Below are positions 9,101 through 16,391 of a DNA stretch of 30,850 nucleotides, one piece after another. The DNA is from CAZXYF01 sp964644705. GTDB lineage: Bacteria > Planctomycetota > Brocadiia > SM23-32. Numbering within the stretch: position 1 is the stretch's first letter; the number at the start of each line of letters is the position of its first letter. Under the pieces are notes generated by a model that saw only the letters and a list, made by a program, of their open reading frames with translations, did no database searches and was not told the origin of the DNA. Location: positions 1 to 30,850 of the forward strand of contig CAZXYF010000014.1 of NCBI GenBank assembly GCA_964644705.1, read 5' to 3'. A program made the translations under genes and the position numbers.

Positions 9101-9961
9101 CTCAGAGTTGGACAGTTTCCCCCGGACTTTTTCCAGTTTTTCTTCGGCTTTGCTCAGTTCGCTCTTACGACTGTCCACGCGGCTCTCGAGTCTTTCCTGT
9201 TCGGTCGTTTTCTCCTCAATTTTTTCCTGGAGGGAGGAAATGTTTCGCTTCAGTGTGCGCTTCTGTCTCACACCGAGCGCGAGCCGAAGTCTCTCCAGTT
9301 CGTCCGTGTACCGTTTATATCGTCGTGCCTTCGCCGCCTGGCGCCGAACACTTTTGAGCTGTCGGTCCAACTCATCCACGATGTCCGTCACGCGCTGGAG
9401 GTTATCCCGCACGCGATCGAGTTTCCGCTCCGCCTCTTTTTTACGCTCCAGATACTGGTTGATGCCTGCCGCCTCCTCCAGCACCTCACGTCGTTCCGAG
9501 GAACTGGCCTGGAGCAAGCGATCCACCTGACCCTGTTCGATAAAGCTGTACGCACTGACACCCACCCCCGTATCCATGAGCAGATCTCGAATATCCTTCA
9601 GCCGACACTTTTTCCCGTTCATCGAGTAGTCACTTTCGCCCGATCGATAGCAACAGCGCGATATCGTGACCTCTTCAAAATCGACCGGCAACATTCCCGA
9701 GCTGTTATCGAGAGTAACCCGCACCTCGGCGGTTCCCAGCGCCGCGCGTGAGCTGCTCCCATTGAAAATCATATCGGCCATTTCGTTTCCGCGCAGTTTC
9801 CTTGCACTGCGTTCCCCCAGCACCCATTTGAGCGCATCAACCACGTTACTTTTGCCCGACCCATTTGGACCCACAAGCGCAGTAATGGACCCCTCGAAAT
9901 CGAAAACGGTTTTATCGGCAAAAGATTTGAACCCTATCAGCTCGAGTTTCTTTAGTCTCAT
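6143..9961 (-). CDS. smc: Chromosome segregation/condensation ATPase SMC
   Basis: From ATG 9961 the protein has about 1272 residues, normal to slightly long for bacterial SMC. The N-terminal head has Walker A GPNGSGKS at 31-38, the C-terminal head has the signature LSGGEK at 1159-1164 and Walker B FCLLDEVDAP at about 1183-1192. Two very long charged coiled-coil arms flank a hinge domain at about 510-690. SMC dimers organise and separate chromosomes with ScpA and ScpB, neither of which is in the window. The upstream extension to 10114 is rejected because homology begins at MRLKKLELIGFKSF. A strongly acidic insert (EEYYEEPEAEPE to EEDEENE) breaks the C-terminal coiled coil. A candidate promoter lies at 10049-10077. 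Confidence 0.97.
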   Translation of the reverse strand: MRLKKLELIGFKSFADKTVFDFEGSITALVGPNGSGKSNVVDALKWVLGERSARKLRGNEMADMIFNGSSSRAALGTAEVRVTLDNSSGMLPVDFEEVTISRCCYRSGESDYSMNGKKCRLKDIRDLLMDTGVGVSAYSFIEQGQVDRLLQASSSERREVLEEAAGINQYLERKKEAERKLDRVRDNLQRVTDIVDELDRQLKSVRRQAAKARRYKRYTDELERLRLALGVRQKRTLKRNISSLQEKIEEKTTEQERLESRVDSRKSELSKAEEKLEKVRGKLSNSEDRLSDIAARQYSLKREIEINRKRQKELRERCEELQQRREKVEESLSQVKEEIEETERKVEDGQRILESRREEYQKRSSRLDEMKGECDQLEKKAEEGKSEVFNLMQKESQIQNEISMIRSEQDTLKKRVERKRKREKEIQSQREKLKEERKAKTEKLAELRDELGEHENTLTNLESTLTEEKERVDQLETRLGDLRADLQGKRSRQQVLQDLQDSAEGIGSGVQELMNRIEGEESCLSGCPGLVANMFEVGSEDALAVEAAVGHLVQAVAVENPEQAAEALDLLRDGEKGRANVLPMKLLRENDPVEVPVGASDVERLIDLVECSEEENKVLQHLVADCLVVEDADHALSLLEDGLPEGARVVTRAGDCISPEGAWAAGEPESGSLISRRSELAELADEINEMEKEVTELKEERSRRVERIEDLLKEKNELRTKCKGLESSAAQIQNDVSVLESKQEERQEESEVIDGEIESLNEDIEKAEERLEDKRADLERVGEKRQERQEELDGLRERVESQKEQREDVADELSELKSELGRIEEQQKSRRDLARRLNKQLEQRRNELKRIKREREDSQEQIEEAAETIRSSIEERETLEEEKEDLESRVENRSEKCDATRQKIQSLREQLEELSSKRHRVDKAVQKLRMKENENQVKLENLYERVREESDIDLKVLELRPEHWEQNPLYFEAEIEEYYEEPEAEPETVAEWYQEADPEEAEEDEENEVKLIPLEEAAALREEVMDIVGDEDTDWEELADRRDELRRKVDNMGGANLDAIDEQDELEERAEFLKNQQEDLEEARQHELEIIRELSRKSRENFLETFNKVREKFQELVRKLFGGGSGDIMLDDEADDVLDAGIEIKVQPPGKENRSITLLSGGEKALAAVALLFSIFESKPSPFCLLDEVDAPLDEANVGRFLGMLEEYSEDTQFVMVTHNKTTMSAAETLYGISLQEDGVSKKVAVNFEDVDNKLEEMTRETRMAEMRAKAG

Positions 9962-10550
9962 CGGCGAATACTCACTTTCCTCAAAATGCTGGTAACAACT
10001 ATGCCAAGGGAAAGACACACGGGCCTCGCGTCTGCCTTTCAGAGCGTTTATATAATAGCAAATCCCCCCTACCCCAATACCAGCTGCCGGTGCCCCCCTC
10101 CCCTTCCAAGCCATCTTGCCCCACAGGCACTGCCTGTTCTCAGACCAACTGCCAACTCATCCGGCCCGTATCCCCTTGCTCTAACACGTTTTAGAACACT
10201 CAAAGCACGATAACGCAAGTTCTTTTCATTCCGAGCCTTTACGAACATGCAGCACCAACACCCGACGCGGGGGAAAAAGAACCGCCAAAAAATCCTCCCC
10301 ATATCCATGAAACACGCTTAGAGCGCCCGCACATAGCTCTGTATGATCCGTTGCGTAAACCCGAACATTGCACAAAACTCAAGCGTGAATCATTCTAAAA
10401 GCAGTTTCAGCTACATGTAAGATCGAACAATCTGGGCACTTGTGTATCACGGATGTTTCCGGCCACTGAAACGACACCGGTTTGGTCTCCGACCGAGTCG
10501 AGAGGGTGTCACGGGCAAACGGATGTGCCACGGGTTTTTCCGGGTACAAC
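9962..10550. other. Intergenic stretch without a supported gene
   Basis: Apart from the candidate smc promoter, I see no convincing coding region here. Minus-strand frames at 10069-10308 and 10379-10639 have unusual composition, lack ribosome sites, and the second one runs across a terminator and into nrdG. Confidence 0.6.
10049..10077 (-). promoter_or_regulatory. Candidate promoter for smc
   Basis: Read on the minus strand, TTGGGG (10077-10072) and TATATA (10054-10049) are separated by 17 bases. The site lies about 90 bases before the smc start and no other gene lies between. The -35 match is only partial. Confidence 0.35.
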
Positions 10551-10579
10551 AAAAAGGTGCGCCCCAGCTTGAGCGCACC
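10551..10579 (-). terminator. Intrinsic terminator of the nrd operon
   Basis: On the minus strand a perfect 7-bp stem GGTGCGC/GCGCACC with a 10-base loop is followed directly by TTTTT. It lies 32 bases after the nrdG stop codon, in the right orientation to end the nrdR-nrdD-glutaredoxin-nrdG transcript. Confidence 0.85.
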
Positions 10580-10610
10580 ATGTCCTCTCCGATGTGTTGC
10601 GACGCGAGTT

Positions 10611-11351
10611 TTATCCTGCCCGGCGTTCCCCCCGTGCAATCACCCCCCGGTCCCGTCCGCGCACTTCAACCTCCGCGACCACATCTTTCAGTTCTGCAGC
10701 GATGGCGTCCATTTCCTCCGGTCGATACGGAAGAACCTCATGAAACGCCTCATCAAGACAATTATCGGCCTGAAAATTCTGTATGGCCACCTTTTCAGCC
10801 CCCGCCAATTCGTCAGCCATACGCCTCACGTGATCGCGTTCAACAAGACCAGGCACCACGGTAATCCGAAATTCGTAGGAGATACCACTCTCCATGACAT
10901 GGCGGATTGAGGTACGGATATTCTCCATATCCACATCCCGCCTGGTGACATCTTTGTAGTCCATCGCGTTCAGTGGGGCCTTTACATCCATGGCAATTGC
11001 CGAAATCTCCGCTCGAGAGATCAACCGTTCAACCCACTCCGGTCGGGTTCCATTCGTTTCGACCATCACATCCAGACCGGTCTCCTGCACCCGGTCAATG
11101 AAATCTATAAGCTCCCATTCGTGCAGAGTGGGTTCTCCGCCGGTGATCACGGCGCCGTCCAACCAGTCATTTTTCTGCTCCATGTAAGAGAGAATTTGTT
11201 TTTCAGCAATACTCTCCAGACAGGATGGTTTGAGAAGATGCGCGGCGTGACAAAAACGACACCGCAAATTACAGTTTGGAACGAAGACGACGCAGGCCAG
11301 TTGGCCCTGCCACTCCAGCAAACTGTTTTCAATAAATCCTCTGATCTCCAT
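10611..11351 (-). CDS. nrdG: Anaerobic ribonucleotide reductase activase (radical SAM)
   Basis: This 246-residue radical SAM protein carries the CxxxCxxC iron-sulfur motif at C27, C31 and C34 (PNCNLRCRFCH) and the SAM-binding GGE motif in TGGEPTLHEWEL near residue 70. It matches the longer type of NrdD-activating enzyme, which makes the glycyl radical in NrdD by reductive cleavage of S-adenosylmethionine. It is the last gene of the nrd operon, after the glutaredoxin-like gene and before a strong terminator. A 127-base gap with two alternative hairpins precedes it. Related radical SAM activases for other glycyl radical enzymes are possible in isolation, but the adjacent nrdD makes this assignment firm. 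Confidence 0.92.
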   Translation of the reverse strand: MEIRGFIENSLLEWQGQLACVVFVPNCNLRCRFCHAAHLLKPSCLESIAEKQILSYMEQKNDWLDGAVITGGEPTLHEWELIDFIDRVQETGLDVMVETNGTRPEWVERLISRAEISAIAMDVKAPLNAMDYKDVTRRDVDMENIRTSIRHVMESGISYEFRITVVPGLVERDHVRRMADELAGAEKVAIQNFQADNCLDEAFHEVLPYRPEEMDAIAAELKDVVAEVEVRGRDRGVIARGERRAG

Positions 11352-11402
11352 GATGTAGAATTCCCCGAACAGTAAGTGGCACTCCCGCGGGTGGAGCGGC
11401 TG

Positions 11403-11446
11403 AACGCTGCGGTCCAGCGTTACCAGTGCATACCCTGAACCGCAGC
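11403..11446 (-). promoter_or_regulatory. Two mutually exclusive hairpins in the gap before nrdG
   Basis: In the gap between the glutaredoxin-like gene and nrdG, AACGCTG (11403-11409) pairs with CAGCGTT (11415-11421). Alternatively GCTGCGGT (11406-11413) pairs with ACCGCAGC (11439-11446). The two structures share bases 11406-11409. They could set mRNA stability or nrdG expression level, but no direct evidence exists. Confidence 0.35.
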
Positions 11447-11478
11447 TTCAGTTTACACTATTCCGCTGCCCACAAACG

Positions 11479-11781
11479 TCACGCCGCAGCGGTATCACGT
11501 TGAGTAATCTGGTCAATAGCCGACTCCAGCTCATCACTGGGGGGAGCTTCACCATCCCAGCGGGCAACGATACTTGATTCATCACTCATGACCATGACGG
11601 TAGGGATTTCAAAGACATCGAAAAAATCCCCTTCCGCGGCAGCATGATAATCATTTGCCATATCAAGAAACGTCACATCCACATCCTCCTCCACTCCCCA
11701 GCGTTCGAGGAAGTGGTGGACTTTTTTCTTGGCGCTTTTGCACAGTTTGCATCCATCTTTGCCGTAAATATGAATAGTCAT
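11479..11781 (-). CDS. Glutaredoxin/thioredoxin-like protein in the nrd operon
   Basis: The 100-residue protein begins MTIHIYGKDGCKLCK, with a redox CxxC pair at C11 and C14, and has a cis-proline motif EIPT at residues 58-61, both typical of the thioredoxin fold. It lies between nrdD and nrdG, 33 bases after the nrdD stop, with AAAGGA seven bases before its ATG. In this setting it most likely supplies electrons to the anaerobic reductase, as known for class III enzymes that use redoxins rather than formate. It is not a textbook NrdH (the active site is CKLC), so I give no symbol. Confidence 0.85.
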   Translation of the reverse strand: MTIHIYGKDGCKLCKSAKKKVHHFLERWGVEEDVDVTFLDMANDYHAAAEGDFFDVFEIPTVMVMSDESSIVARWDGEAPPSDELESAIDQITQRDTAAA

Positions 11782-11814
11782 TCTGAATCCTTTCGGGACT
11801 GTAGGAATGATGAT

Positions 11815-14265
11815 TTAATTCTGTTCGGATCCACTGACGAGGCTCACGCTGTAGTTGCCCTCATGCCGATCCTTCAGCTCGCCTTTCTTGGATTTGTTCC
11901 AATCATTGACCTGACTGAAGTATCCAACAATACGGGTCAATCCGTGAATATCCTCGCTACCACAGTGCCCACACTGATCTTTCAATCCCGGCGTATTCTG
12001 TCCACATTCGTGGCACACCGTGAACTCGGGACTTATGGTCAGCTGTGCGGCCTGGCTGTTATCAAAGGTTTTTTCCACCAGATTCTGGATGCTGGAAGCC
12101 GGAGGCCGTTCCTCACCAACGAACGCATGGATAATGGCCCCGCTCTCAATTGCCCGATGAAACTTGCTCTGTTTCTGAATACGGGTCAGAAGATCGACGG
12201 GGGCATCCGCCCGGAGGTGGATGCTGTTGGTGTAATACATTTCGTCGTCTTCTATACTCCCCTTCACCAGATCCTCAGACTGTTCCGGATACCGTCGCAG
12301 ATCAACTTTAGCAAGGCGTCGAGATGCGCTTTCGGCGGGGGATTCTTCCATCGCCAGTTTCATTCCGTGTTCCTCCCCCAGTTCCTGGGCACGGAACTGC
12401 ATCCAGCGAACCAGATGCAATCCTTTTCGCAGGGCTTCGTCCCCCTCGTGCAACTCTCTACCGCACATGTGTTGCATGCACTCATTGAGACCGAGGAGAC
12501 CCATGATATACGTCGCCTTATCCAGATCGATGTAGGGGCGTCCATCCTTGGCTTCTTTCCCCACCTGCCAGAGCGGCATCTCCGGTGAGGACATGAGTTT
12601 GGAGATGAAGTTGCGTTTTTCCTCATGAGCCTGAACGACCAGCTCCATCATCTCATTGACCTCATCGTAGAGCGCATCCCAGTTGCCCTCACCCGCCCGG
12701 TACGCAGCCTGGGGCAGATTGATGGTCACGTTCTGGAAACCGCAGAAGCGCATGCTCTCCGGATTATCGATCATATAATGGTCACGAATCACCGTCCGGA
12801 GACGACAGCAGGCACTCAGAGTAACCTCATCGCGATCAAACACGAAATACGGAACGCCATTTTCGCTGGCGATGTCACAGGCATATTCCAGTATTTCCCG
12901 CTGAGCCGGATCCTCAAGGGTTTCCTGGTTGACGTGGAAGTCACATTTGGGGAATGCAAAAATATTCCCCTGCCCATCGCCCTCACGCCATACGTCCAGC
13001 ATAGCTTTACAGAACCGCTGAGCGGTCTTCTCGTAACTGCCATAGTTCCGTCCCGTATATTCGCCTCCGGGACCAATGGCGGGGACATCTTTCAGATAAG
13101 AGGGAACGCCCGTATGGATATTGAAATCAAGGAACAGAGTCTGTCCCCCCCGACTGAACGCATTCTGTGAGGAGCTGAAGATCAGATGCTGCGCTTCCTG
13201 CTTCATTTCCTCGTAACTTTTACCCTCCAGGTACGGAGCATAGAAAATATTGATGTACCCGACCCCCAGCGCTCCGGCATAATACGCCTGCATGGATGCC
13301 AGGAACGTGTTTAGATGCCCCGTAAGCGTTCGGGCGTGTTTGGCTGGAGCGCTGGTTGAATCCAGGTTTTCAAGGTCAAGGCCGTATTTCTTGATATATT
13401 CCAGTGAATGGCTGGAACAATAGACCCTGGTGGGATACCCAAGATCATGCAGATGGACCTTTCCCAGCATGTGGGCTTCCGCCACATTCGAACTGAATAC
13501 TTCTTTCAGAGCGTATTGTTTCAGCGTCTTCTCCGCGACGGCCAGATTGATGGCCTCGGGATTGTTCTGAGAGATGTTGGCATTTTCGTTGCTCTTCGCC
13601 TGAATAATGGTGTCCAGATCATATTTCGGCATTCCCAGAACCGTCTGACGTTCCAATCGGGCCGTCAGACCCCGCTCAAACAGCTCATTATCAACCAGCT
13701 CGCGGATCAGCGAAGTCGATATCCGCTTCATGCCACTGTCGAGCACGCGTTTCTCCACATCACTGGCGATATCCGCCGCCACTTCCGGAGCCAGATCCGC
13801 TTCCACCTGGAGGGCTTTGGTGATTCGTTCTTTGTCCCACGGCACCAGTTCATCCTCACTCTCGGTGCCCACCTGCAGGAGGATATCCGTCGCGTTATTC
13901 TCCTCCTGAACGGGGCGCCGCACCTGAAGAGACTCCCGTATGCGAGCGCGTCGATCCCGGTACAGGATGTAAGCCTTGGCCGTCTGGGCATGTCCCATCT
14001 CGATCAGCACTTTTTCAACGGTATCCTGGATATCCTCAATATGCGGCGGCGCATCCGAGTAATTCTTCTCCAGGAACATCGCCACCACGTCGGCCAGTTC
14101 CTCCGCAAGTACTTTATCCTCACCCCCAACCGACTGTGCGGCCTTGAAAATAGCATCCGCTATTTTCTGTTTATCAAAGGCCACCAAACGTCCATCTCTT
14201 TTGCGAACCCTGTCGATTGAAACTTCAGTGTCTTGCGGAACCATCTCGGGAGATTCAACGGACAT
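11815..14265 (-). CDS. nrdD: Anaerobic (class III) ribonucleoside-triphosphate reductase
   Basis: From ATG 14265 (GGAGGT eight bases upstream, better than the earlier in-frame start at 14286) the enzyme has 816 residues. It converts NTPs to dNTPs without oxygen, using a glycyl radical. Two ATP-cone-like regulatory segments occupy about 16-112 and 125-215. The catalytic barrel follows, with SACCRLR at 484-490, where the second Cys is the likely thiyl radical site. The C-terminus has a zinc site (C751, C754, C765, C768) and the glycyl radical loop RIVGYF with G781. The double Cys and neighbouring glutaredoxin fit the redoxin-dependent subclass better than the formate-dependent E. coli type. The operon order is nrdR, nrdD, glutaredoxin, nrdG. 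Confidence 0.95.
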   Translation of the reverse strand: MSVESPEMVPQDTEVSIDRVRKRDGRLVAFDKQKIADAIFKAAQSVGGEDKVLAEELADVVAMFLEKNYSDAPPHIEDIQDTVEKVLIEMGHAQTAKAYILYRDRRARIRESLQVRRPVQEENNATDILLQVGTESEDELVPWDKERITKALQVEADLAPEVAADIASDVEKRVLDSGMKRISTSLIRELVDNELFERGLTARLERQTVLGMPKYDLDTIIQAKSNENANISQNNPEAINLAVAEKTLKQYALKEVFSSNVAEAHMLGKVHLHDLGYPTRVYCSSHSLEYIKKYGLDLENLDSTSAPAKHARTLTGHLNTFLASMQAYYAGALGVGYINIFYAPYLEGKSYEEMKQEAQHLIFSSSQNAFSRGGQTLFLDFNIHTGVPSYLKDVPAIGPGGEYTGRNYGSYEKTAQRFCKAMLDVWREGDGQGNIFAFPKCDFHVNQETLEDPAQREILEYACDIASENGVPYFVFDRDEVTLSACCRLRTVIRDHYMIDNPESMRFCGFQNVTINLPQAAYRAGEGNWDALYDEVNEMMELVVQAHEEKRNFISKLMSSPEMPLWQVGKEAKDGRPYIDLDKATYIMGLLGLNECMQHMCGRELHEGDEALRKGLHLVRWMQFRAQELGEEHGMKLAMEESPAESASRRLAKVDLRRYPEQSEDLVKGSIEDDEMYYTNSIHLRADAPVDLLTRIQKQSKFHRAIESGAIIHAFVGEERPPASSIQNLVEKTFDNSQAAQLTISPEFTVCHECGQNTPGLKDQCGHCGSEDIHGLTRIVGYFSQVNDWNKSKKGELKDRHEGNYSVSLVSGSEQN

Positions 14266-14304
14266 CGTTATGACCTCCAGTAACAAACGAAAAGAAATAA
14301 TAAC

Positions 14305-14790
14305 TCACTCTTGTTCTTCTTCTTTTTCTTCCTGCTTCTCCTTCTCCAGCATGTGATCGGCTTCCTCCACGAAGTCACTCACGTCTTTGAACTCACGGTA
14401 CACGGAGGCAAACCGGATGAAGGCGACCTGATCGAGTTCGCGAAGCTTGTCCATGACCAATTCGCCAATTTTTTTCGCGGGCACTTCATTTTCATACGTC
14501 CGATGCAGCTCCGACTCGATCGCATCGGCGGTCTGTTCCAACCGATCGGTGGAAATTGGACGTTTATGGCAGGCACGCCGAAGACCGTCCAGCAACTTCT
14601 TCCGGGAAAAATTCTCCCGATTCCCGTCCTTCTTGACGACACGCAGCGGCGTTTGTTCGATTCGTTCATATGTTGTGTAGCGCCGGGTGCATTGATTGCA
14701 CTCACGTCGACGCTTCACTGCCGCCCCGTTGCTGGTGGTACGGGAATTGACAACCCTGTCGTCGTCTTCTCTGCAAAAAGGACACCGCAT
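14305..14790 (-). CDS. nrdR: Transcriptional repressor NrdR
   Basis: This 161-residue protein has the zinc ribbon with C3, C6, C31 and C34 (MRCPFC, ECNQC) and an ATP-cone from about 49 to 139, the two hallmark domains of NrdR, which represses ribonucleotide reductase genes in response to dATP/ATP. The C-terminal tail after residue 145 is a run of Glu and Lys that typical NrdR lacks. It is the first gene of the nrd operon, 39 bases before nrdD, so it probably regulates its own transcript. A promoter is seen at 14969-14997. I found only a half-match to an NrdR box near it. Confidence 0.96.
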   Translation of the reverse strand: MRCPFCREDDDRVVNSRTTSNGAAVKRRRECNQCTRRYTTYERIEQTPLRVVKKDGNRENFSRKKLLDGLRRACHKRPISTDRLEQTADAIESELHRTYENEVPAKKIGELVMDKLRELDQVAFIRFASVYREFKDVSDFVEEADHMLEKEKQEEKEEEQE

Positions 14791-14968
14791 GGAACAAATC
14801 CCTCGGTCATGAACTGAAATTGGCTACAACGCGCTCTGAGCGGTTTGCTCGGACCAGCAACTACAATGCCCGCTCACGAACTCCGTCAAACGGGTTGGAC
14901 AATATCGGCTACTGCTGCCCTCCAGACACCACCAACCGGTTCGCCCTACCACATATGACACGCACACA

Positions 14969-14997
14969 ATGTTACACTCCCAGATATGCAACGTCAA
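14969..14997 (-). promoter_or_regulatory. Promoter of the nrdR-nrdD operon
   Basis: On the minus strand TTGACG (14997-14992) and TAACAT (14974-14969) are separated by exactly 17 bases, a good sigma-70-type promoter. The sequence ACATTGTGT at the -10 element resembles half of an NrdR box, which would place a repressor over the promoter. The other half and a second box are not convincing. Confidence 0.55.
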
Positions 14998-15120
14998 GGG
15001 TTTTCTCTTTTTTCTCCAGAATTCAGTACCAAACCCTTCAAAAGGGGTTCTACAGCCTCATTCAGTGGCCATTAAAAATACGATTGGGGCCGATTTTTCA
15101 GCGCTCCTCCGCCCCGTCTC

Positions 15121-15185
15121 GTTGCATCGACCCACCCGGTGCGAAATAATACAGGTGCAACTGGCTCCACCCGGTTGCCTTTTTT
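15121..15185 (+). promoter_or_regulatory. Attenuator-like leader before serine acetyltransferase
   Basis: GCAACTGG (15157-15164) pairs with CCGGTTGC (15171-15178) with one wobble and is followed by C and six T (15180-15185), forming an intrinsic terminator 39 bases before the ATG. Its left arm can instead pair as TGCAAC (15156-15161) with GTTGCA (15121-15126). No plus-strand gene lies upstream for at least 3 kb, so the terminator should act on the gene's own leader. It lacks the conserved T-box antiterminator sequence. The trigger is unknown. Confidence 0.55.
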
Positions 15186-15224
15186 GATCTTCATCCCAAA
15201 AGAACGCGGGAGCAATCAGACATT

Positions 15225-16148
15225 ATGAACACATCCCAACGCGAACAGATACCCGAGGTCGTCAGCAGCATAGTTAACACACTGGAAGATCGGGGAACGG
15301 TCGAGCACGTGTGCACCTATGAGTTGCCCCATCGCGACACCGCCGTGGAGATTATTGATCTGCTCCGTCGGCTTATTTTTCCCGGTTATTTCAGTTCACG
15401 CACTGTAGATCGGTCGAATCTGTCCTTCCACCTGGGGCAGACCACGACCAGAGTATTCGACCTGCTCAGCGAACAGATAGCCATCTGCCGTATGCACGAC
15501 CGGGGGCTGACCGATCAGGAGGACCGCCAGAAAGCTATGAAACAGGGTAACAACGATGCTCTGGAACTTTTGAATGCTCTTCCCAAGCTGATCAACCTGC
15601 TCGACGGCGATGTGGAGGCGGCCTATATGGGCGATCCGGCAGCAACCGGCAACGATGAAATAATCATCTCCTATCCGGGGTTTCAGGCCGTGATGATTCA
15701 TCGCATTGCGCACAAACTCCATCGCATGGACGTTCCCCTGCTCCCCCGCATCATGTCGGAGTACGCTCATAGCATGACCGGCATCGACATTCACCCGGGA
15801 GCCACAATCGGACGCAACTTTTTCATTGATCACGGAACGGGAGTTGTCATCGGTGAAACGACCGACATTGGGGACAACGTAAAGGTTTACCAGGGGGTAA
15901 CGCTGGGGGCTCTCAGCTTCCCCACGGACGAAAACGGAAAACTCAAACGCGGTTTCAAGCGTCACCCCACCATCGGAGATGAAGCTATTCTGTATGCAAA
16001 CGCGACGGTGCTGGGCGACATCACCATCGGCGCACGCTCGGTCGTGGGGGGCAATGTCTTTCTCACCCATTCAGTCGACCCGGACAGCAAAGTCACCCTG
16101 GAAGGTCCCGGACATAAGGTGCGTCGGATGGAGGGGGAGAACACATGA
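15225..16148 (+). CDS. cysE: Serine O-acetyltransferase
   Basis: The 307-residue protein makes O-acetylserine from serine and acetyl-CoA, the first step of cysteine synthesis. The N-terminal 140 residues are helical. The C-terminal half is a left-handed beta-helix of hexapeptide repeats, with GIDIHPGATIG, IDHGTGVVIGET, the loop VYQGVTLGA and late repeats ILYANATVLGDITIG. The conserved His in the IDHGTG segment is the expected catalytic base. The length and the longer N-terminus match the EpsC/plant-like type rather than the 273-residue E. coli enzyme. ATG 15225 has GGGAG about 12 bases upstream. The gene is alone on its strand, behind an apparent attenuator and ahead of a strong terminator at 16303. 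No cysteine synthase is in the window. Confidence 0.94.
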   Translation: MNTSQREQIPEVVSSIVNTLEDRGTVEHVCTYELPHRDTAVEIIDLLRRLIFPGYFSSRTVDRSNLSFHLGQTTTRVFDLLSEQIAICRMHDRGLTDQEDRQKAMKQGNNDALELLNALPKLINLLDGDVEAAYMGDPAATGNDEIIISYPGFQAVMIHRIAHKLHRMDVPLLPRIMSEYAHSMTGIDIHPGATIGRNFFIDHGTGVVIGETTDIGDNVKVYQGVTLGALSFPTDENGKLKRGFKRHPTIGDEAILYANATVLGDITIGARSVVGGNVFLTHSVDPDSKVTLEGPGHKVRRMEGENT

Positions 16149-16302
16149 GGGGATATCGAACTGGACTCACCCGCCGTCCGTTCCCTCATTCCAGAGGGAG
16201 ACTCCCCTGGCCCCTTCAACGGCCCCACCGCTCCCCCTGATTTCGTCCATCTTTTCCCATGATGACGCGATCTGTTCTGCTCTTCCATCCCCCTATCAGA
16301 AA

Positions 16303-16344
16303 CCCCGCCAACTGGCTCCAACCCAGCTGGCGGGGCTTATTATT
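16303..16344. terminator. Bidirectional intrinsic terminator
   Basis: A 13-bp stem with one mismatch, CCCCGCCAACTGG (16303-16315) and CCAGCTGGCGGGG (16323-16335), encloses a 7-base loop. T-rich sequence follows on the plus strand, and TTTCT follows on the minus strand. It lies between the convergent serine acetyltransferase and membrane protein genes and can end both transcripts. Confidence 0.85.
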
Positions 16345-16391
16345 GGGATGCGGATAACACTAACCAACAATTGAATCGTTGCATATTCTGG

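Larger units (their letters stand above)
14791..15224. other. Divergent intergenic region between nrdR and the serine acetyltransferase gene
   Basis: The 434-base gap has no supported gene. It holds the nrd promoter on the minus strand and, on the plus strand, a leader with competing hairpins just before the serine acetyltransferase gene. A plus-strand promoter could not be placed with confidence. Confidence 0.6.

Noticed and set aside
6639..9995. Several Ser-rich and Arg-rich plus-strand frames within the SMC gene
   Set aside because: They are mirror images of the Glu/Lys/Arg-rich coiled coil of SMC and have no independent start signals.
10069..10639. Two minus-strand ORFs of 79 and 86 codons between smc and nrdG
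   Set aside because: They lack ribosome sites and domain character. The second crosses the nrd terminator and overlaps the end of nrdG.
11644..12588. A long plus-strand open frame of 314 codons opposite nrdD
   Set aside because: It lies antisense to the well-supported nrdD and glutaredoxin genes and shows no recognisable domain. GC-rich coding sequence often leaves the opposite strand open.
14969..14990. NrdR box at the nrd promoter
   Set aside because: Only one half (ACATTGTGT) resembles the consensus. The other half and a second box at the usual spacing were not found, so I mention it only with the promoter.
15000..15185. T-box riboswitch before the serine acetyltransferase gene
   Set aside because: The conserved T-box antiterminator sequence (GGGTGGNACCGCG type) is absent on the plus strand.
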